From JAAXGX01 sp965203565 (GTDB lineage Bacteria; Acidobacteriota; Vicinamibacteria; Vicinamibacterales; UBA8438): a DNA stretch of 64,000 bases. Shown here one piece after another: positions 49,495 to 59,217 of the stretch. The notes under the pieces were generated by a model that had not been told where the DNA came from, made no database searches, and was given only the letters and a program-made list of their open reading frames with translations. The stretch is from contig OZ241896.1 in NCBI GenBank assembly GCA_965203565.1, positions 992,001 to 1,056,000 on the forward strand, given 5' to 3'. Position 1 is the first letter of the stretch; every line of letters starts with the position of its first letter. A program made the position numbers and the translations under genes.

Positions 49495-49869
49495 ATGAGG
49501 ATCAGGACCAGGAAGGATCGGCGGGAGCGGATCCGGTTCCGGCAGCGCCGGCGGATTCGCGGGACCGCGGCCCGCCCCCGGCTGGCCGTGTCACGGAGCT
49601 TGGCGCACATCTCCGTGCAGGCGATAGACGATCAGGCCGGCCGCACGCTGGCTTCGGCGTCGAGCTGCGAACCGAAGGTGCGCGCGTTGTTCGAAACGGG
49701 CGCGCGCGGGAGCAACAAGGCCGGCGCCGGCGTCGTAGGCCGCGTGGCGGCCGAGCGGCTGATCGGTCAGGGCGTGAAGCAGGCGGTCTTCGACCGCGGC
49801 GGCCGCCTCTATCACGGGCGCGTGCGCAGCGTGGCCGAGGCGGCCCGCGAAGCCGGCCTGGAGTTTTGA
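49495..49869 (+). CDS. rplR: 50S ribosomal protein L18
   Basis: Binds 5S rRNA. 124 residues. RRERIRFRQRRRIRGTAARP, LAVSRSLAHISVQAIDD and VFDRGGRLYHGRVRSVAEAAR. The start uses an ATG that directly follows the rplF stop region. Confidence 0.97.
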   Translation: MRIRTRKDRRERIRFRQRRRIRGTAARPRLAVSRSLAHISVQAIDDQAGRTLASASSCEPKVRALFETGARGSNKAGAGVVGRVAAERLIGQGVKQAVFDRGGRLYHGRVRSVAEAAREAGLEF

Positions 49870-49871
49870 GC

Positions 49872-50450
49872 ATGCAAGAGTCGCGACCGAAGATCGACCC
49901 CACGATGCTCGACCTGAAGGACACGGTCGTCTCGATCAACCGCGTGACGAAGGTGGTCAAGGGCGGCAAGAACCTGAGCTTCAGCGCGCTGGTCGTCGTG
50001 GGGGACGGTCTGGGGCACGTCGGCTTCGCGGTCGGGAAGGCCAAGGAGGTGCCGTCCGCCATCAAGAAGGGGATCGAGTCCGCGAAGAAGGCGCTCGTGC
50101 GGGTGCCGCTGCAGGGGACGACGATCCCGCACGCCATCCTGGGGCGGTTCGGCGCCGGGAGCGTGCTGCTCAAGCCGGCGCCGGAAGGGACCGGGATCAT
50201 CGCGGGCGGCGCGGTCCGCGCGGTGGTGGAGTCGGCGGGCATCCACAACATCCTCACGAAGTCGCTCGGCTCCGACAACCCGCACAACGTCGTGCGCGCG
50301 ACGTTCGTCGGGCTGTCGGAGCTGAAGGATCCCACCGAGGTCGCGCGGCTGCGCGGCGTCGATCTGTCGCCGGCGGACGGCGGCGGGACCGGAAACGGCG
50401 ACGAGGCCGCGGCCGGCGGCGCCGCCGCGGCGGAGGCGGGCGGCCGATGA
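49872..50450 (+). CDS. rpsE: 30S ribosomal protein S5
   Basis: Decoding-fidelity protein. 192 residues. VSINRVTKVVKGGKNLSFSA, VGFAVGKAKEVPSAIKKG and AGGAVRAVVESAGIHNILTK. ATG 49872 is preferred: GGAG stands eight bases upstream, whereas the in-frame TTG at 49866 has only two bases of spacing. Gly/Ala-rich C-terminal tail. Overlaps rpmD. Confidence 0.97.
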   Translation: MQESRPKIDPTMLDLKDTVVSINRVTKVVKGGKNLSFSALVVVGDGLGHVGFAVGKAKEVPSAIKKGIESAKKALVRVPLQGTTIPHAILGRFGAGSVLLKPAPEGTGIIAGGAVRAVVESAGIHNILTKSLGSDNPHNVVRATFVGLSELKDPTEVARLRGVDLSPADGGGTGNGDEAAAGGAAAAEAGGR

Positions 50451-50647
50451 GGCGGAGCCGGAGGAACGAGACGGCGCCGCGGGTGCGCGTCACCCTGGTG
50501 CGCAGTCCGATCGGGTACGACGGGCGTCAGGCGCTCGTCGTGCGCGGTCTCGGCCTGCGGCGGATCGGACACTCTGTCGAAGTGGTGGACAACCCGTCGA
50601 TCCGGGGGATGCTGCGCAAGGTGCGCCACCTCGTGGAAGTGGGATAG
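50447..50647 (+). CDS. rpmD: 50S ribosomal protein L30
   Basis: Small 23S-binding protein. 66 residues. VRVTLVRSPIGYDGRQALVV and GLRRIGHSVEVVDNPSIRGML fit the family. ATG overlaps the rpsE stop; four bases before rplO. Confidence 0.96.
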   Translation: MRRSRRNETAPRVRVTLVRSPIGYDGRQALVVRGLGLRRIGHSVEVVDNPSIRGMLRKVRHLVEVG

Positions 50648-50651
50648 GAGC

Positions 50652-51121
50652 ATGGGCCTCGACAATCTGCGTCCGCCGGACGGCGCCAGACGGAAGAAGA
50701 AGCGGGTCGGCCGCGGGGAAGGGTCCGGCAAGGGCGTGACCGCCGGCCGCGGCCACAAGGGCGCGAAGTCGCGGTCCGGGTTCAAGCGCAAGCGCGGGTT
50801 CGAAGGGGGCCAGATGCCGCTCCACCGGCGCGTGCCGAAGCGCGGGTTCCGCAACCCGTTCCGGACCGAGTACGCGGTGGTCAATCTCGACACGCTGTCC
50901 GAGCGGTTCGACGACGGGACCGAGGTGACGCCGGAGCTCCTGCGCGAGCGGCGAATCGTGCGCCGGTCCCGGGCGTTGATCAAGGTGCTGGCGCGCGGCG
51001 AGATCTCGAAGAAGCTGACCGTCAAGGCGCACCGCTTCAGCGCCCGGGCGCGCGAGGCGATCGACGCCGCCGGCGGCAGCGTCGAGCTGCTCTCGGCCAC
51101 CACGGGGAGCCGGTCCGCCTG

Positions 51122-51122
<1 letters not shown>
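50652..51122 (+). CDS. rplO: 50S ribosomal protein L15
   Basis: Late-assembly large-subunit protein. 156 residues. LDNLRPPDGARRKKKRVGRG, GRGHKGAKSRSG and GFEGGQMPLHRRVPKRGF are typical. Its TGA shares its last base with the secY ATG (TGATG). Confidence 0.98.
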
Positions 51123-52510
<1,388 letters not shown>

Positions 52511-52524
52511 GCGGGGGAGCGGAC

Positions 52525-53208
52525 GTGGCGCTGAATCTCGTGATGTTCGGTCCCCCGGGCGTGGGGAAGGGGACCCAGGCGAACCGGATAGAGCAGAGCC
52601 GGGGGATTCCGCAGATCTCGACCGGCGACATCCTCCGCGAGGCGGTTCAGGCCGGAACGGAGCTGGGCCGGCAGGCGCAGGCGGTCATGGACCGGGGCGA
52701 GCTCGTCAGCGACGCGCTGATGGTCGAGATCGTCCGCGAACGCCTGGGCAGGGACGATACGGCGAACGGATTCATCCTCGACGGGTTTCCCCGAACCGTG
52801 GCGCAGGCGGTGGCGCTCGACGAGATCCTGGCGGAGCGGGATCCGCTGGTCGTCATCGAGATCGGCGCGCCGGACGCGGAGCTCGTCGAGCGGCTGTCGC
52901 GCCGCCGCGTCTGCGGAAGCTGCGGCGCGACGTGCGGCCCGGCCGGCGGTGTGGTCCCGGCCGCGTGCGCGAGTTGCGGCGCGGCGCTGGAGCAGCGCAG
53001 CGACGACCGGGAAGAGGTCGTCCGGGAGCGCCTTCGGGTCTATCGCCAGCAGACGCAGCCGCTGGCCGCGTTCTACGAAGACCGCCCGAGCTTTCGCAGC
53101 GTCGACGGCTACCAGCCGCCGGACGCCGTTCGGACGGCGATCGAGGCCGCCATCGACGCGGCGCTCGGCGCGGGTCCGGCCGTGGCGGGCGCGGAAAGGA
53201 CAGGATGA
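52525..53208 (+). CDS. adk: Adenylate kinase with zinc-binding LID
   Basis: Converts ATP plus AMP to two ADP. 227 residues from GTG 52525 (GGGGAG five bases upstream). P-loop GPPGVGKGT at residues 9-17, the AMP site STGDILREA, FPRT, and a structural zinc LID C130/C133 and C148/C151; the extra C137 is not a usual ligand. Overlaps map by four bases, the conserved secY-adk-map order. Confidence 0.97.
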   Translation: MALNLVMFGPPGVGKGTQANRIEQSRGIPQISTGDILREAVQAGTELGRQAQAVMDRGELVSDALMVEIVRERLGRDDTANGFILDGFPRTVAQAVALDEILAERDPLVVIEIGAPDAELVERLSRRRVCGSCGATCGPAGGVVPAACASCGAALEQRSDDREEVVRERLRVYRQQTQPLAAFYEDRPSFRSVDGYQPPDAVRTAIEAAIDAALGAGPAVAGAERTG

Positions 53209-54026
53209 TTGCGCGCAGGTCGCGGGCCGAGGTTCGGAAGATGCGGCTGGCGAACGCGCTGGTGGCGGATGTGCTGAGCGAGTTGCAGGCGCTGGTGGCG
53301 CCGGGAGTGACGGGGCGGGATCTGGACGCGCTGGCGGAGACCCGGGTGCGCCAGGCGGGCGCGGTCCCGGCGTTCAAGGGGTATCACGGGTACCCGGCGA
53401 CGTTGTGCGTCTCGATCAACGACGCCGTCGTGCACGGGATCCCGTCCGCGCGCCGGCTGGCGGAGGGGGACGTCGTGTCGCTCGACATGGGGGTGGTTCT
53501 CGACGGCTATTACGGCGACTCGGCGCTGACGGTCGGTGTCGGCGCGATCTCCGCCCCCGCCGCCGCGCTGCTGCAGGTGACTCGGGAAGCGCTGGACCAA
53601 GCCATCGGCCGCGTCCGGGTCGGCGGCAGGGTGTCCGATCTCGGCCACGCGGTGCAGGGTCACGTCGAAGCGCACGGTTTCTCGGTGGTCCGGGAGTTCG
53701 TCGGGCACGGGATCGGGACCAGCCTGCACGAGGAGCCGCAGATTCCGAACTACGGCCCGCCGGGCCGCGGTCCGCGCCTGAAGGCGGGGATGGTGCTCGC
53801 CATCGAGCCGATGATCAACGCCGGCGGGCGTGAGGTGCGCGTGGAAAGCGACGGCTGGACCGCGGTGACGGTCGACGGAAGCCTGTCCGCGCATTTCGAG
53901 CACTCGGTCGCGGTGCTGCCCGAGGGACCTTTCGTCCTGAGCCGGCCGACGGCGTCCGAGCCCGCGCCGCCGCCCGCCGCGGACCACGGCGCGGCCGTCG
54001 ATTCCCAGCGTCAGGAGATGCGATGA
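53205..54026 (+). CDS. map: Methionine aminopeptidase, type I
   Basis: Removes the initiator Met co-translationally. 273 residues. All dimetal ligands are seen: D94, D105, H168, E201 and E232, with H77 in VHG. A Pro/Ala-rich tail (about residues 245-273) follows the normal end. Both ends overlap neighbours by four bases. infA, normally next, is absent; rpmJ follows directly. Confidence 0.97.
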   Translation: MIARRSRAEVRKMRLANALVADVLSELQALVAPGVTGRDLDALAETRVRQAGAVPAFKGYHGYPATLCVSINDAVVHGIPSARRLAEGDVVSLDMGVVLDGYYGDSALTVGVGAISAPAAALLQVTREALDQAIGRVRVGGRVSDLGHAVQGHVEAHGFSVVREFVGHGIGTSLHEEPQIPNYGPPGRGPRLKAGMVLAIEPMINAGGREVRVESDGWTAVTVDGSLSAHFEHSVAVLPEGPFVLSRPTASEPAPPPAADHGAAVDSQRQEMR

Positions 54027-54136
54027 AGGTTCGAGCGTCCGTTCGCAAGTTGTGCGACAAGTGCAAGATCATCCGCCGCCGCGGCGTGGTGCGGGTGCTC
54101 TGCAGCAACCCGAAACACAAGCAGAAGCAGGGGTGA
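54023..54136 (+). CDS. rpmJ: 50S ribosomal protein L36, zinc-binding form
   Basis: A 37-residue protein starting MKVRASVRKLCDKCK and ending NPKHKQKQG. Zinc ligands C11, C14, C27 and H32 are present (C+ form). Its ATG overlaps the map stop (ATGA); six bases before rpsM. Confidence 0.97.
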   Translation: MKVRASVRKLCDKCKIIRRRGVVRVLCSNPKHKQKQG

Positions 54137-54142
54137 CGAGCG

Positions 54143-54517
54143 ATGGCGCGAATCGCAGGCGTTGATCTCCCACGGACGAAGCGGATCGAGGTCGGCCTGA
54201 CCTCCATCTTCGGGATCGGGCCGGCGCGCTCGACGAACGTGCTGCACGCGGCCGGGGTCGACGCCGACACCCGCGTCAAGGACCTGACCGAGGACGACGT
54301 GCGGAAGATCGGCCGGGTCATCGAGGAGCAGGGCGGCGTGGAGGGCGACCTCCGGAAGGAGATATCCGTCAACGTCAAGCGCCTGATGGAGATCGGCTGC
54401 TATCGGGGGTTGCGCCACCGCCGGAACCTGCCGGTGCGGGGTCAGCGGACGAACACGAACGCCCGGACGAGGAAAGGTCCCCGGAAGGGCGCGGTGGCGA
54501 AGAAGAAGACGTCGTAG
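54143..54517 (+). CDS. rpsM: 30S ribosomal protein S13
   Basis: Head protein bridging to the 50S subunit. 124 residues. ARIAGVDLPRTKRIEVGLTS, GIGPARS, and the basic tail RGLRHRRNLPVRGQRTNTNA. Starts the alpha-operon part of the run. Confidence 0.98.
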   Translation: MARIAGVDLPRTKRIEVGLTSIFGIGPARSTNVLHAAGVDADTRVKDLTEDDVRKIGRVIEEQGGVEGDLRKEISVNVKRLMEIGCYRGLRHRRNLPVRGQRTNTNARTRKGPRKGAVAKKKTS

Positions 54518-54532
54518 TCGAAGCGAGGGATC

Positions 54533-54973
54533 ATGGCCAAGACCGATGCCGCCGACGCGGGCGTTGCCGCTCCCGCGAAACGCAAGCGGCGCAAGACGTT
54601 CAAGAAGCGGGGCGAGAAACGGGTCGTGCGCCACGGCGTGGCGCACATCCAGGCGTCGTTCAACAACACCATCATCACGATCGCCGATCCCGAGGGACGG
54701 GTTCTGGCCTGGTCGAGCGCCGGCGGCATCGGTTTCAAGGGGTCTCGCAAGGGAACGCCGTTCGCGGCGACCCAGGCGGCGATCAACGCCGGGCACGGCG
54801 CGAAGGCGTTCGGCGTGCGCTCGGTCGACGTGCGGGTCAAGGGGCCCGGGGCCGGACGCGAGTCGTCCATCCGGGCGCTCCAGACGTCGGTCGGCCTGGA
54901 AGTCAAGTCGATCCGGGACGTCACCCCGATCCCGCACAACGGATGTCGCCCGCCGAAGCGTCGGCGGGTCTGA
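54533..54973 (+). CDS. rpsK: 30S ribosomal protein S11
   Basis: Platform protein near the Shine-Dalgarno helix. 146 residues. A basic N-terminal extension (AKRKRRKTFKKRGEKR) leads into GVAHIQASFNNTIITI; the C-terminus is VTPIPHNGCRPPKRRRV, both diagnostic. Confidence 0.98.
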   Translation: MAKTDAADAGVAAPAKRKRRKTFKKRGEKRVVRHGVAHIQASFNNTIITIADPEGRVLAWSSAGGIGFKGSRKGTPFAATQAAINAGHGAKAFGVRSVDVRVKGPGAGRESSIRALQTSVGLEVKSIRDVTPIPHNGCRPPKRRRV

Positions 54974-54988
54974 AGAGGTGCACGAGAA

Positions 54989-55618
<630 letters not shown>

Positions 55619-55651
55619 GCGGGACGATCATCGGGAAAGGACAGGAACTCG

Positions 55652-56644
55652 ATGTTGTGGAAAGGTTTTCAGCGGCCCAAGCGGCTGGAGTGTGACGCCG
55701 ACACCCTGACCGACCGGTTCGGGCGCTTCTACGCCCAGCCGTTCGAGCGCGGCTTCGGGACTACGATCGGCAATGCGCTCCGCCGCGTCCTGCTGTCGTC
55801 CATCGAAGGCGCCGCGGTGACGGCCGTCAAGATCGACGGGGTGTTGCACGAGTTTTCGCCTATTCCCGGCGTGGTCGAGGACGCCACCGACATCATCCTG
55901 AACCTCAAGCAGATTCCGCTCCGCATGCACGTCGACAAGACGAAGACGCTGTATCTCCGGAGCGACAAGCCGGGAGCGGTGCGCGCCGGCGACATCGAGA
56001 CCGACGCCGACGTGGAGATCCTCGAACCGGACGTTCACGTCGCGACGGTCGCCGAAGGCGGCTCGCTGCGCATGGAGCTGCGCGTCAACCGGGGACGCGG
56101 GTACGTATCGGCCGACAGGAACTTCGTCGACGATCTCGGCATCGGCTGGATCCCGATAGATTCGGTTCACTCGCCGGTGAAGAAGGTCAACTACCTCGTC
56201 GAGGCCGCGCGGCTGGGACAGACCACCGACTACGACAAGCTGACGGTCGACGTCTGGACCGACGGATCGGTGACGGCGCGCGACGCCGTGTCGTTGAGCG
56301 CCCGGCTGATCCTCGATCACCTCAACATCTTCATCAACGTCGACGAACCGGTCGAGACGCCCCAGGACGTCGCCGCGGACGCGGACCCGCCGGTGGCGAA
56401 CGAGCACCTCGACCGGAGCGTCGAGGAGCTGGAGCTGTCGGTCCGCTCGTACAACTGCCTCAAGAACGCCAACATCCGGACGATTCGCGAGCTGGTGCAG
56501 AAGACCGAGGCGGAGATGTTGCGCACCAAGAACTTCGGCCGCAAGTCGCTCAGCGAGATCAAGGACCTTCTGACCGCCATGGGGCTGAGTCTGGGGATGC
56601 GCCTCGACGTTTCTGCGGACGCCGAGTCCGCCTCCGCGGAATAG
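55652..56644 (+). CDS. rpoA: DNA-directed RNA polymerase subunit alpha
   Basis: Assembles beta and beta-prime and contacts UP elements and activators. 330 residues. N-terminal domain with FGTTIGNALRRVLLSS and EFSPIPGVVEDATDI; C-terminal domain with SYNCLKNANIRTIRELVQKT and NFGRKSLSEIKDLLTAMGLS. Five bases before rplQ. Confidence 0.98.
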   Translation: MLWKGFQRPKRLECDADTLTDRFGRFYAQPFERGFGTTIGNALRRVLLSSIEGAAVTAVKIDGVLHEFSPIPGVVEDATDIILNLKQIPLRMHVDKTKTLYLRSDKPGAVRAGDIETDADVEILEPDVHVATVAEGGSLRMELRVNRGRGYVSADRNFVDDLGIGWIPIDSVHSPVKKVNYLVEAARLGQTTDYDKLTVDVWTDGSVTARDAVSLSARLILDHLNIFINVDEPVETPQDVAADADPPVANEHLDRSVEELELSVRSYNCLKNANIRTIRELVQKTEAEMLRTKNFGRKSLSEIKDLLTAMGLSLGMRLDVSADAESASAE

Positions 56645-56649
56645 AGTCG

Positions 56650-57195
56650 ATGCGTCACCGAATCGCACACAGGAAGCTCGGGCGCGTGTCGGAGCACCGG
56701 CTCGCCCTGCTGCGCAACCAGGCCACGGCCCTGCTCCGCCACGAGCGGATCAGCACGACCGTCGCGAAGGCGAAGGCGTTGCGGCCGTTCGTCGAGCGGC
56801 TGATCACGGTCGCCAAGCGGGGCGTCGCGGAGGGGGCGGAAACGACCCGCGCCCTGCATGCCCGCCGACTCGTCGCGCGCGACGTGGCCGATCGCGAGGT
56901 GGTCCGGAAGCTGTTCGGCTCGATAGCGCCGCGGTTCGCCGAACGGCCGGGCGGCTACACCCGCCTGATCCGGACCGGGCGGCGGCAGGGTGACGATGCG
57001 CCGACGGCGCAGGTGGAGCTGGTCGGCAGCGAATACGACCCGAACGCCGCCGAACCGGCCGACGCCGAGAAGAAGTCCGGAGAGTCGGCCGGCGTGGGCG
57101 GCCGGATCCGGCGCGCGGCCCGGCGTATCCGGGGCGCGGAGTCCGCAGCGCCTGCCCGGTCGGGTGCGAAGAACAAGAAGAACGAAGAAGATTAG
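56650..57195 (+). CDS. rplQ: 50S ribosomal protein L17 with extended C-terminal tail
   Basis: Exit-region protein. 181 residues; the L17 fold (MRHRIAHRKLGRVSEHR, LLRHERISTTVAKAKALRP, GGYTRLIRTGRRQGD) ends near residue 128. The remaining ~50 residues are a charged tail with an Arg-rich stretch (RIRRAARRIRG) and Lys-rich end (AKNKKNEED). Last gene of the ribosomal run; 33 bases before the first GT-C-like gene. Confidence 0.96.
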   Translation: MRHRIAHRKLGRVSEHRLALLRNQATALLRHERISTTVAKAKALRPFVERLITVAKRGVAEGAETTRALHARRLVARDVADREVVRKLFGSIAPRFAERPGGYTRLIRTGRRQGDDAPTAQVELVGSEYDPNAAEPADAEKKSGESAGVGGRIRRAARRIRGAESAAPARSGAKNKKNEED

Positions 57196-57204
57196 CGGGA
57201 ACGA

Positions 57205-57223
57205 TTCGGTTCGGTTCGGTTCG
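57205..57223 (+). repeat. Pentanucleotide repeat (TTCGG) x 3.8 at the first GT-C gene start
   Basis: Three exact TTCGG units plus TTCG, running into a GTG (57223) just ahead of the ATG at 57229. Short simple repeats next to a start codon can change length by slippage and alter expression. No ribosome binding site is visible here. Confidence 0.85.
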
Positions 57224-57228
57224 TGACC

Positions 57229-59217
57229 ATGCGTTCCGTTTCCCGCATCTCCTGTCGGACGTGGGCCGTCGCGATCCTCGTCCTCTTCGCCGCCGCGGGC
57301 GCCGCCGTCGTGGGCGACTACGGCGTCTCGACGGACCCGGACCTCCAGCGGCGAACCGCCGCGGCGAACCTGGAGTACGTCCTGGGCGACGACGACGCAC
57401 TGTCGTTGCGCGGCCTGCCGGACCACAACCGGTTCTACGGCATGGCGTTCCAGGCGCCGCTGCTCCTCGCCGAGCGGGCGCTCGGCCTCGACGACAGCCG
57501 TACGGCGCATCTGTTCCGCCACGGCGCCACCCACCTGTTCTGGCTGTGCGGCGGCTTCGCCTGCTTCCTGCTCGCCCGCCGGCTGTTCGACAGCGGGCCG
57601 CTCGCCCTCCTGGCGATGCTGCTGTTCCTGCTCCACCCCCGCCTGTACGCCCACGCGTTCTTCAACAGCAAGGACGTTCCCTTCCTGGCGACGTTCATGA
57701 TCGCGCTGCACCTGGTCCACCGGGCGTTCGAGAAGGACACGGTCCGCGCGTTCGTGGCCCTGGGAGCGGGGGCGGCGGTGCTGACGAACCTGCGCATCAT
57801 GGGCGTGATGCTCTTCGCCGCCGTGCTGGGCATGCGGGCGTTGGACCTGCTCCATGCCGCGCAGCGGAGCGGGCGCAGGCGCGTTCTGAAGACGGCCGCG
57901 GCGTTCGCGGCGGCGTGGGCTGCGACGCTGTACGCGATCAGTCCGTACCTGTGGAGCGATCCGCGTCAGTTCGCCGAGGCGCTCCGGGTGCTCTCCGAAC
58001 ACCCGACTCTTGCATGGCAACTCTTTCAGGGACGACTGGTTCGTGCGGACGATCTGCCGTGGAGTTACGTCCCGACGTGGATGGCGGTCACGACGCCGCC
58101 GTTCACGCTGCTGCTGGGCGGCGTCGGGGTCGGCGGCGTTGCGTGGCGCGTCGCCGCGCGTCCCGGCCGGGCGCTTCGCAACACGCCGCTGCGGTTCGGA
58201 CTTCTGCTGACCGCCTGTCTGGCGGCGCCGCCGCTCGCCGTGGCGGCGCTGGGCGCGCACACCTACGGCGGGTGGCGGCACCTGTATTTCCTGCACGCGC
58301 CGCTCTGCCTGCTGGCGGCGTCCGGGCTGCGCCTGCTGGCGCCGCGCGACCCCGCCTGGGTGCGCCGAGGGACGTATGCGGCGGCGGGCGTCGCGGCGGC
58401 GGGCATCCTGATCGCCATGGCGCGCATCCATCCGCTTCAGCACGTCTACTTCAATTTCCTCGTCGACAGGACGACGCCGGAGCGTCTCCGGACGCAGTAC
58501 ACGATGGATCACTGGGATACGACGTTCCTCGGCGCGCTGCGTCATCTGGCGCGAACCTGGCCGTCGACCCGTTTGTGCGTGACAGGCGGGGGGAGGAGAG
58601 CGCGTGACCACCATCAGCTTCTCTCCGAAGCGCAAAGAAAAAGGATCAGGTCCAGGTTCACCGTCCAGGACCCTTATCCGTGCCGCGGCCGCGCCGATTT
58701 CGGTTTTGCCACGGAGGCGTCGGGACCGACCCCCGCAACGCATGCTCCGGCAGTCTGGACCGGGAAGGCGTACGGCAACACGCTCGCCAGATTGTACGGC
58801 CTCAACCCGGCGCTCCTGGACGATTTTCATCTGGGCCGCTCCCGCGAGGCGTACCGGTCGTTGACGCAGGGCGCGCCGGCGGCTCGCGCGCGCTACGACG
58901 TGCATTTCGACGCCGCCCGCGGCGTCCTGACGTACGCCAGAGCGCCGTGCGCCGAGGCCGATTCGCGCGCGCGTTTCTTCCTGCACGTCGTTCCGGTGAA
59001 CGCGGACGACCTGCCTGACGACCAGGTTCGGAACGGTTTCGACAACCTGGACTTCAACCTGCGCCCGCAGGCGCTGTTCGACGGGAAATGCCTCGCCGCC
59101 GTCCGGTTGCCGGAGTACGCCGTCGACCACGTCAGGACCGGCCAGACCGAGAGGAAGGACGACGTCTGGACCGCCCTGTGGGAGGAGACGATCCGGATGA
59201 ATCCGTTGCGGCCATGA
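57229..59217 (+). CDS. GT-C-like polytopic membrane protein, tandem copy 1 (function unknown)
   Basis: 662 residues. About ten hydrophobic helices in residues 1-410, with an acidic loop after the first (GDYGVSTDPDLQRR), then HPRLYAHAFFNSKDVPFL, NLRIMGVML, GGWRHLYFLHAPL and HPLQHVYFN. These fit the GT-C superfamily (ArnT/PMT-like, GT39-type) of lipid-linked sugar transferases; substrate unknown. Residues ~430-662 are a non-membrane domain. Where copy 2 has TDYW this one reads MDHW. ATG 57229 chosen; GTG 57223 is possible. No good ribosome binding site. Stop overlaps copy 2 (ATGA). Confidence 0.85.
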   Translation: MRSVSRISCRTWAVAILVLFAAAGAAVVGDYGVSTDPDLQRRTAAANLEYVLGDDDALSLRGLPDHNRFYGMAFQAPLLLAERALGLDDSRTAHLFRHGATHLFWLCGGFACFLLARRLFDSGPLALLAMLLFLLHPRLYAHAFFNSKDVPFLATFMIALHLVHRAFEKDTVRAFVALGAGAAVLTNLRIMGVMLFAAVLGMRALDLLHAAQRSGRRRVLKTAAAFAAAWAATLYAISPYLWSDPRQFAEALRVLSEHPTLAWQLFQGRLVRADDLPWSYVPTWMAVTTPPFTLLLGGVGVGGVAWRVAARPGRALRNTPLRFGLLLTACLAAPPLAVAALGAHTYGGWRHLYFLHAPLCLLAASGLRLLAPRDPAWVRRGTYAAAGVAAAGILIAMARIHPLQHVYFNFLVDRTTPERLRTQYTMDHWDTTFLGALRHLARTWPSTRLCVTGGGRRARDHHQLLSEAQRKRIRSRFTVQDPYPCRGRADFGFATEASGPTPATHAPAVWTGKAYGNTLARLYGLNPALLDDFHLGRSREAYRSLTQGAPAARARYDVHFDAARGVLTYARAPCAEADSRARFFLHVVPVNADDLPDDQVRNGFDNLDFNLRPQALFDGKCLAAVRLPEYAVDHVRTGQTERKDDVWTALWEETIRMNPLRP

